In this document: piece after piece, positions 59,743 through 64,000 of the stretch
How positions within the stretch are numbered: the stretch's first letter is position 1
Layout: the number at the start of each line of letters is the position of its first letter
NCBI RefSeq assembly: GCF_900119155.1
Contig: NZ_FPIR01000020.1
Location: 17,513 to 81,512 of the forward strand
Direction of reading: 5' to 3'
Source: Ruminococcus sp. YE71
GTDB taxonomy: Bacteria > Bacillota > Clostridia > Oscillospirales > Ruminococcaceae
DNA: 64,000 bases
Position numbers and translations under genes: made by a program
Notes under the pieces: model-generated
Told to the model about the DNA's origin: nothing
The model's database searches: none
The model's input: only the letters and a program-made list of their open reading frames with translations

Positions 59743-61077
59743 ATGAGTTACGATTTTTTCAATGTCGGCACTACCAATTGCCGTAAATTCCGTTTTTTTA
59801 AGCTATACCGTTATCTGATGACGGACAGCTCGTTTACCACTCTTAGCAGCGAATCAAAAATTGCGTATTCTCTCTTCGAGAACAGGCATCAGAGATCTAT
59901 CGACAACAAGACCTATCGTGATGAAAACGGCAGGGTCTTTTTTTATTTTTCGCGGAAAGAAATAATCGAAAGCATGAACGTTTCCGAGCATAAAGCGGCA
60001 GCGATAATGAAAGAACTGTTGGATTTCGGTCTGATCGAGCGCAGCGCAAAGATCGGCGGCTTTAACGGACATAAGGGCGCACAGTACAGACTATATCTCA
60101 ATGATTATGTTGACTTTATCAAAGATAAATCGCGTAAAACAAAGAATGGTCTTTATGATTCAACTAAGTCAAGGGACTTTATAATGATGCCTTTTGTGCT
60201 GTTCGATAAGGACAGCGTTTTTTATTATCTGCCGATCAACGTCAAAATAACCTATGCGATTTTGCTTAACCGCTGTCTGCTTTCGATGCAGAGCGACAGC
60301 TATCATGATGAAAATGGAAATATATACGTTAAGTTCTCCGTTAAGGAATTGCAAGATGTTTTTGGCGAAGAAAGATGTAGCAGAAGTACAGCTATCCGCT
60401 ATTTTGATAAACTTATTTCAGCCGATCTCATTGAAAGAGGATTCGTAAATGGCGAAAATGTAATCTATGTCAAAAATGCTATTGATATAGGTGTCAAAAC
60501 CGACACAACAGAAGGTGTCAAAACCGACACAACAGTAGGTGTCAAAACCGACACAACAGTAGGTGTCAAAATCGACACAACAGAAGGTGTCAAAACCGAC
60601 ACAACAGCAGGTGTCAAAACCGACACAACAGTAGGTGACAAAACTGACACAACAGCAGGTGTCAAAACCGACACAACACACATTAATGTAATTAGAAGAA
60701 TAGAATTAGAAGAAACTGAGTTAAAAGATTTAGAATTAGAAAGCGAAAGCTCACAATCTGACGTTCGTTTCGACGAGCAAGGATTCATCGAATATTTAAG
60801 CGTGTTCCTTGCGGCTTATCCGCAAGAGCAAAAAAGACGAATCGACATATACCGCAAGATGGTACGGCTCATCAAATGGGTATCGAAAGATATGAACCGT
60901 TCGTTCAGTCTCGGCGGTGATACAGTTTCAGCAGAAAGATTTAATAAACTACTTGATGCAATAGACGATTTTGATTTGATTGATACAGTCGAAAAAGTAG
61001 CAGAGTATGGAAAGCCTACAAATATCAACTATCAACTGACAGCATTATACAGCACAGCACTTGAAAAAGGAGAATGA
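59743..61077 (+). CDS. RepA_N-type replication initiator
   Basis: 444 residues. The N-terminal RepA domain (FFKLYRYLMTDSSFTTLSSE, SKIAYSLFENRHQRS, NGRVFFYFSRKEIIESMNVS, winged helix) is followed by a second similar block about 130-245 (MMPFVLFDKDSVFYYLPINV, VKFSVKELQDVFGEERCSRS). At 250-313 eight GVKTDTT[E/V/A]-type repeats form a linker; a C-terminal domain follows. RepA_N initiators usually have their origin inside the rep gene, and the linker DNA is an iteron array. It indicates theta replication. Confidence 0.85.
   Translation: MSYDFFNVGTTNCRKFRFFKLYRYLMTDSSFTTLSSESKIAYSLFENRHQRSIDNKTYRDENGRVFFYFSRKEIIESMNVSEHKAAAIMKELLDFGLIERSAKIGGFNGHKGAQYRLYLNDYVDFIKDKSRKTKNGLYDSTKSRDFIMMPFVLFDKDSVFYYLPINVKITYAILLNRCLLSMQSDSYHDENGNIYVKFSVKELQDVFGEERCSRSTAIRYFDKLISADLIERGFVNGENVIYVKNAIDIGVKTDTTEGVKTDTTVGVKTDTTVGVKIDTTEGVKTDTTAGVKTDTTVGDKTDTTAGVKTDTTHINVIRRIELEETELKDLELESESSQSDVRFDEQGFIEYLSVFLAAYPQEQKRRIDIYRKMVRLIKWVSKDMNRSFSLGGDTVSAERFNKLLDAIDDFDLIDTVEKVAEYGKPTNINYQLTALYSTALEKGE
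60490..60681 (+). repeat. eight 24-bp iterons inside repA, likely replication origin
   Basis: Eight head-to-tail copies of GGTGTCAAAACCGACACAAC plus AGNA, in register with codons. Each contains GTGTC...GACAC, a small inverted repeat. Unit 7 differs (GGTGACAAAACTGACACAAC). Spacing is exactly 24 bp, about 2.3 helical turns. Confidence 0.88.
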
Positions 61078-61080
61078 ACA

Positions 61081-61773
61081 ATGCCAATAGAACGCTCAAC
61101 GGCGTGTATCCTTGCGGTACAAGAAAGGATCGAGGAAAATCCAGGGAGTTTTTCAGATTCAGAATTGGACGGAATTGTAATTATCAAGGCAGATAGCGAA
61201 ATAGTATTACACGTTGATACAGTAAATGATGATAATCGAGCTGAGGTTATGACAAAAGCCAATAAGCTGTTCACAGACCCGAAAATTGAAACACTGATAG
61301 TTAAAGCCAATCAAGATAACACGCTCTTAGAATCAATCCTCAGTGGTCAGGCGATAAAAAGACTGATTCCTCGTAATCTCCCATCCGGTAAGGATTCACA
61401 GTATTCGATTAAGTCAAAAAACGATCAAGAGGTCAAGCCAATCAAGATAGAGTTACTTAATAGCACATTCAAGATCACAACTAACCAATTAAATGTCGAT
61501 GATATATCACTTGATGCTATGATGCAATATTACGGCATTGAGAGCGAAAAAAGCAAGTCGCTGCTTGATGAAGCATACGACATTCTTGCCGTGTGGGAAG
61601 CTATGCAGCCTTTCTATTTTTTCCCTTTACAAGAAAAAGAAAAACAGCCGTCTGTAAAAGACAGTGCTGTTAAAAAGCTAATGGAACGAAGAACACAACT
61701 ACTTGCGCAAAGAAAGAAAATTGATATGGAACTAAAAGAAATAGATCAGAAAATGAAAGGCGGCAGCTTGTAA
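61081..61773 (+). CDS. hypothetical protein downstream of repA
   Basis: 230 residues, starting 3 nt after repA. An N-terminal alpha/beta portion (VIIKADSEIVLHVDTVNDDN, IETLIVKANQDNTLLE), a middle with basic segments and a C-terminal coiled coil (VKKLMERRTQLLAQRKKIDM). No family recognised. It could be a replication accessory or partition adaptor. Its stop codon lies in the loop of a terminator hairpin. Confidence 0.65.
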   Translation: MPIERSTACILAVQERIEENPGSFSDSELDGIVIIKADSEIVLHVDTVNDDNRAEVMTKANKLFTDPKIETLIVKANQDNTLLESILSGQAIKRLIPRNLPSGKDSQYSIKSKNDQEVKPIKIELLNSTFKITTNQLNVDDISLDAMMQYYGIESEKSKSLLDEAYDILAVWEAMQPFYFFPLQEKEKQPSVKDSAVKKLMERRTQLLAQRKKIDMELKEIDQKMKGGSL

Positions 61774-61785
61774 AAACAAGCTGCC
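61762..61785 (+). terminator. terminator overlapping the stop of the repA operon
   Basis: GGCAGCTTG-TAAAAA-CAAGCTGCC with the TAA stop in the loop, then CATTTTC. Confidence 0.75.
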
Positions 61786-61843
61786 CATTTTCATACTCCG
61801 GGCAATGCCGTTCACGGACGGTATTGCCGAGGGTGTGAAAATG
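61786..61843. other. long imperfect inverted repeat upstream of parA
   Basis: CATTTTCATACTCCGGGCAA...GCCGT (61786-61811) pairs with the region to 61843 over about 26 nt, with a short loop. Downstream CTCGCGGCA occurs twice (near 61845 and 61874). Candidate parS, oriT or leader control; the 61844-61969 remainder has no gene. Confidence 0.6.
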
Positions 61844-61969
61844 CTCTCGCGGCACAAAGGTGATTGCAACACCTCGCGGCAGGTAACACACGGTTCTTCG
61901 CCTGCCGCACCGTGCCGATAAAATCGTAAAAAAGAGGAACCATCGTTTTAAAGAAAGGACTGTGTTATT

Positions 61970-62752
61970 ATGAAAAACACAAAGATCATCGCCGTAGCAA
62001 ATCAGAAGTCGAGCGGAAAGACTACCACCTGTGTCAATCTCGGAGCGGCGCTCGCTCTAAAGGGAAACAAGGTACTTCTCATTGACTTCGACCCGCAAGA
62101 GAGCCTTTCAAACTTTTTCGGGTGCTACAACAGCGAGAATAACATTGCCGATCTGATGCTGAAGCTGGCTAACAAGCAGCCGGTAAAGGCAGCCGAGTAC
62201 ATTATCCACAACGAGCTGAACGGTATCGACCTTATCCCCTCGAACAACACCGACATGAACGCTTTTTCAAGAGTGATACTTGCAAAGCGCGGTCAGGAGA
62301 CGGTGTTGAAAAGAGTGCTTTCAAGATTCGCGGTTTTCGAGGATTATGATTATATCATCGTTGACTGTAACGCAAGCGTGGATATTACTGTTGATAATGC
62401 CTTATGTGCCGCGAACAGCGTGATTATTCCGTGTTGGGCGGCTCCGTTCAACTTTGCACCGCTGACAAATACGATAAATCAGATCGAGGACATAAGGGAA
62501 GAGCTTAACCCCGACCTTGAAATCGTAGGAATACTCCTCACGTTCTGCGAGCGCACTAAAAACTGCGCTGCTGCGATTGATGCAATGAGAAAGAACTACG
62601 ATGGGCTTATCTTCGACACAACTATTACGCGCACGGCAAGAGCTGATACCTCACTTAGAGAAAAGGCTGCCGTACTTAGTACCGCTAAGGATAATAAGAC
62701 CGCAAGTGAATACCGTGCCGTAGCGGATGAAATAGTCAGAAGGGTGGGTTGA
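61970..62752 (+). CDS. parA: ParA-type partition ATPase
   Basis: 260 residues. Deviant Walker A NQKSSGKTTTCVNLGAAL (lysines at both positions), switch VLLIDFDPQESLSNFFG and Walker B YDYIIVDCNASVDITVDNAL identify the ParA/Soj family. It starts 4 codons before ParA-like chromosomes would, with no N-terminal DNA-binding extension (type Ib). ParB follows after 4 nt. Role: segregation of the element when extrachromosomal. Confidence 0.9.
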   Translation: MKNTKIIAVANQKSSGKTTTCVNLGAALALKGNKVLLIDFDPQESLSNFFGCYNSENNIADLMLKLANKQPVKAAEYIIHNELNGIDLIPSNNTDMNAFSRVILAKRGQETVLKRVLSRFAVFEDYDYIIVDCNASVDITVDNALCAANSVIIPCWAAPFNFAPLTNTINQIEDIREELNPDLEIVGILLTFCERTKNCAAAIDAMRKNYDGLIFDTTITRTARADTSLREKAAVLSTAKDNKTASEYRAVADEIVRRVG

Positions 62753-62756
62753 TGAT

Positions 62757-63692
62757 ATGAATTTCGATAAGATCGCGGACAGCAATAAAAACAGAAAGTC
62801 CCATGCAAGTGATGTACAACAGCTTATAGATGCCGCTGACAGCGGCGAACAGCTCATGATACCAATGAGCAAGATCAAGGAGTACACCGACAGCAAGGGC
62901 GGCGCACAGCCGTTTACCATAGACGATGACAAGGTTGAAGCACTTGCGGCGAGCATTGAGGAAAACGGACTTATCGAGCCTATCGTGGTTCGTGAGACAG
63001 AGAACGGCGAGTATCAGATACTTGCCGGACACCATCGTTACAGAGCTTGCCGGAAATGCAGCTTTCGGGACATTGAGTGCAAGATAGTAAATGTAAGCGA
63101 TTGGGAGGCATACCGCATTGTAGTTGAATCGAATGTTCATCATGGCAAGCCAAAGCCCACCGATATGATGAGGATACTTGTCGAGTACAAGGCGGCATCT
63201 GAGAGCGATCTTTGTGAGGATAAACTTACCAACAGCATGATCGCAAAGGCGTTCGATATTTCCGAGCGCCATCTGTACCGCTATCTCATCATGATGAAGC
63301 TCGATGACCGTATCAATGCTTTGATCGACGATGAAAGCGTAGCGATAGGCGCTGTCGATGATATTAAACAGCTTGACACAAATCAGCAGAAGTTATTCGC
63401 TGAGTATGTGGATGAGGTCGGCAAGGCATTCAATGCTTCAAAATGCAAAAAGCTCGTTAAGATCATTCTTTCGGGAGCATCTTCAATGGAGGAAATCGAC
63501 GAAGCGTTTGAATCCGGCAAGAAAAAGAAAAAGTACAAGACAGCACTTTACAATGACATTGAGAATTTGCAGCTTAAAGCAAAGGTGAACGAGCATACCG
63601 AGGAAGAACTGAATGAGCTTGTCACAAATCTGCTTGCAAAACACTTCGGCGTGGAGCTTAATGAAAGTGAGGAAAACTCAGACGAAGAATAA
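62757..63692 (+). CDS. parB: ParB-type partition protein
   Basis: 311 residues. Residues 60-125 hold the ParB/Spo0J nuclease-like domain (IEENGLIEPIVVRETENGEY, ILAGHHRYRACRK with the CTP-binding GHHRYR-type box), followed by the helix-turn-helix KAFDISERHLYRYLIMMKLD and a lysine-rich, acidic C-terminal dimer region. Operon with parA. A parS site was not identified with certainty. Confidence 0.9.
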   Translation: MNFDKIADSNKNRKSHASDVQQLIDAADSGEQLMIPMSKIKEYTDSKGGAQPFTIDDDKVEALAASIEENGLIEPIVVRETENGEYQILAGHHRYRACRKCSFRDIECKIVNVSDWEAYRIVVESNVHHGKPKPTDMMRILVEYKAASESDLCEDKLTNSMIAKAFDISERHLYRYLIMMKLDDRINALIDDESVAIGAVDDIKQLDTNQQKLFAEYVDEVGKAFNASKCKKLVKIILSGASSMEEIDEAFESGKKKKKYKTALYNDIENLQLKAKVNEHTEEELNELVTNLLAKHFGVELNESEENSDEE

Positions 63693-63704
63693 TCATCATA
63701 GGAC

Positions 63705-63733
63705 TTGACAAACGCGCAAAAATGTAGTACAAT
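63705..63733 (+). promoter_or_regulatory. promoter of the antitoxin gene
   Basis: TTGACA (63705-63710), 17 nt, TACAAT (63728-63733). Followed by CAAGGAGG. Confidence 0.82.
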
Positions 63734-63755
63734 AGTATTACAAGGAGGTGGCGTT

Positions 63756-64000
63756 ATGGCAAAGGAAGCTACTTTACAAGTCAGAATGGATGCATCTTTG
63801 AAGGAACAGGTCGAACAGCTTTACAAGGATCTCGGAACTTCATTTGCTGAAGCGGTAAGAATATTTGCAAGACAAAGCATTTCTGAACAGGGTATGCCGT
63901 TTGTTGTAAGAAAAACTGAAAGCGCGGTCAATTCGGATGCGCTGAATGTTCTTATGAGTTTTTCGGGTACGGTAACGGATGAAATAGATGCTAAAAAGGA
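63756..64000 (+). CDS. RelB/DinJ-family antitoxin, partial at window end
   Basis: ATG 63756 after AAGGAGGTG. ATLQVRMDASLKEQVEQLYK, DLGTSFAEAVRIFARQSI, SEQGMPFVV matches the ribbon-helix-helix DinJ/RelB antitoxin (xVRxDxxLKxxAExxxxxLG.S.SEAIRxFxxQ). The toxin, usually YafQ/RelE, would be just beyond 64000. A post-segregational stabiliser for the element. Confidence 0.88.
   Translation, partial: MAKEATLQVRMDASLKEQVEQLYKDLGTSFAEAVRIFARQSISEQGMPFVVRKTESAVNSDALNVLMSFSGTVTDEIDAKK

Larger units (their letters stand above)
59153..64000. mobile_element. plasmid-like integrated element in tRNA-Pro (left part, runs off window)
   Basis: Begins at the broken tRNA-Pro and holds a RepA_N-type initiator with iterons, parA, parB and an antitoxin gene, i.e. 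a plasmid backbone, all on the plus strand. Recombinase, right end and any replacement tRNA lie beyond 64000. Confidence 0.75.

Noticed and set aside
60490..60681. CRISPR array
   Set aside because: The eight 24-bp repeats are directly adjacent with no spacers and lie within an open reading frame.

Overview
The window looks like chromosome of a fibre-degrading Ruminococcus (Oscillospiraceae, Bacillota), closest by inference to R. albus. Two GH9 cellulases carry C-terminal modules of the CBM37/FN3-like kind described from R. albus, one with a CBM4-Ig-GH9-module layout like R. albus Cel9B, and a GH26 mannanase carries a type I dockerin. Promoters are classic sigma-A type, many exactly TTGACA-N17-TATAAT. 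Host genes are moderately GC-rich; several blocks are clearly more AT-rich and appear acquired.

Region by region. 1-6.6 kb: start of purF (minus), an esterase, an S66 LD-carboxypeptidase, then minus-strand genes for a metallo-beta-lactamase-fold hydrolase, a GAF-GGDEF diguanylate cyclase, a GNAT and a P1/DmpA-type peptidase. 6.8-11.6 kb: a compact carrier-protein biosynthetic operon (stand-alone condensation-like protein, zinc ribbon, acyl carrier protein, AMP-ligase, alpha/beta hydrolase) behind a perfect 20-bp CcpA/LacI-like palindrome. 11.8-18.9 kb: a tocopherol-cyclase-like protein, a second diguanylate cyclase, a SulP-STAS transporter, and an ECF sigma factor with a membrane-anchored PASTA partner. 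19.1-19.45 kb: an orphan structured RNA with its own promoter and terminator. 19.8-28.2 kb: cellulose/mannan locus (GH9-CBM3c, CBM4-Ig-GH9, GH26-dockerin). 28.4-30 kb: a leucine-rich-repeat surface protein. 30.4-33.6 kb: an AT-rich ATPase-HNH pair resembling Septu-type phage defence. 34-39.6 kb (minus): a divergent CooS carbon-monoxide-dehydrogenase homologue with two small membrane proteins, and a SsuABC/TauABC-type transporter, separated by a 217-bp MITE-like element.

40.13-52.86 kb is a mobile element whose ends can be read to the base. It splits a tRNA-Leu(CAG) gene inside its anticodon loop with a 2-bp GA core. The joined ends rebuild a 17-bp inverted-repeat attP around GA, as expected for the large serine recombinase it encodes. 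It also carries an intact, identical tRNA-Leu copy placed just downstream of the host tRNA promoter, so it replaces the gene it breaks. Cargo includes McrBC, an ECF-like sigma factor with a long C-terminal domain, an XRE regulator, an ASCH protein, decayed plasmid genes and a replication-like repeat region.

53-58.7 kb returns to host genes: phosphofructokinase, a DUF2325 protein, AAC(3)-like acetyltransferase, GH36 alpha-galactosidase and a PP2C phosphatase. From about 59.15 kb to the end a second, plasmid-like element begins. It truncates tRNA-Pro(CGG), again in the anticodon loop at the same GA position, and encodes a RepA_N-type initiator with eight 24-bp iterons inside its coding sequence, ParA, ParB and a RelB/DinJ antitoxin. 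A family of short interspersed repeats lies in host intergenic spaces across the window. Family calls are made by reading motifs without database searches.
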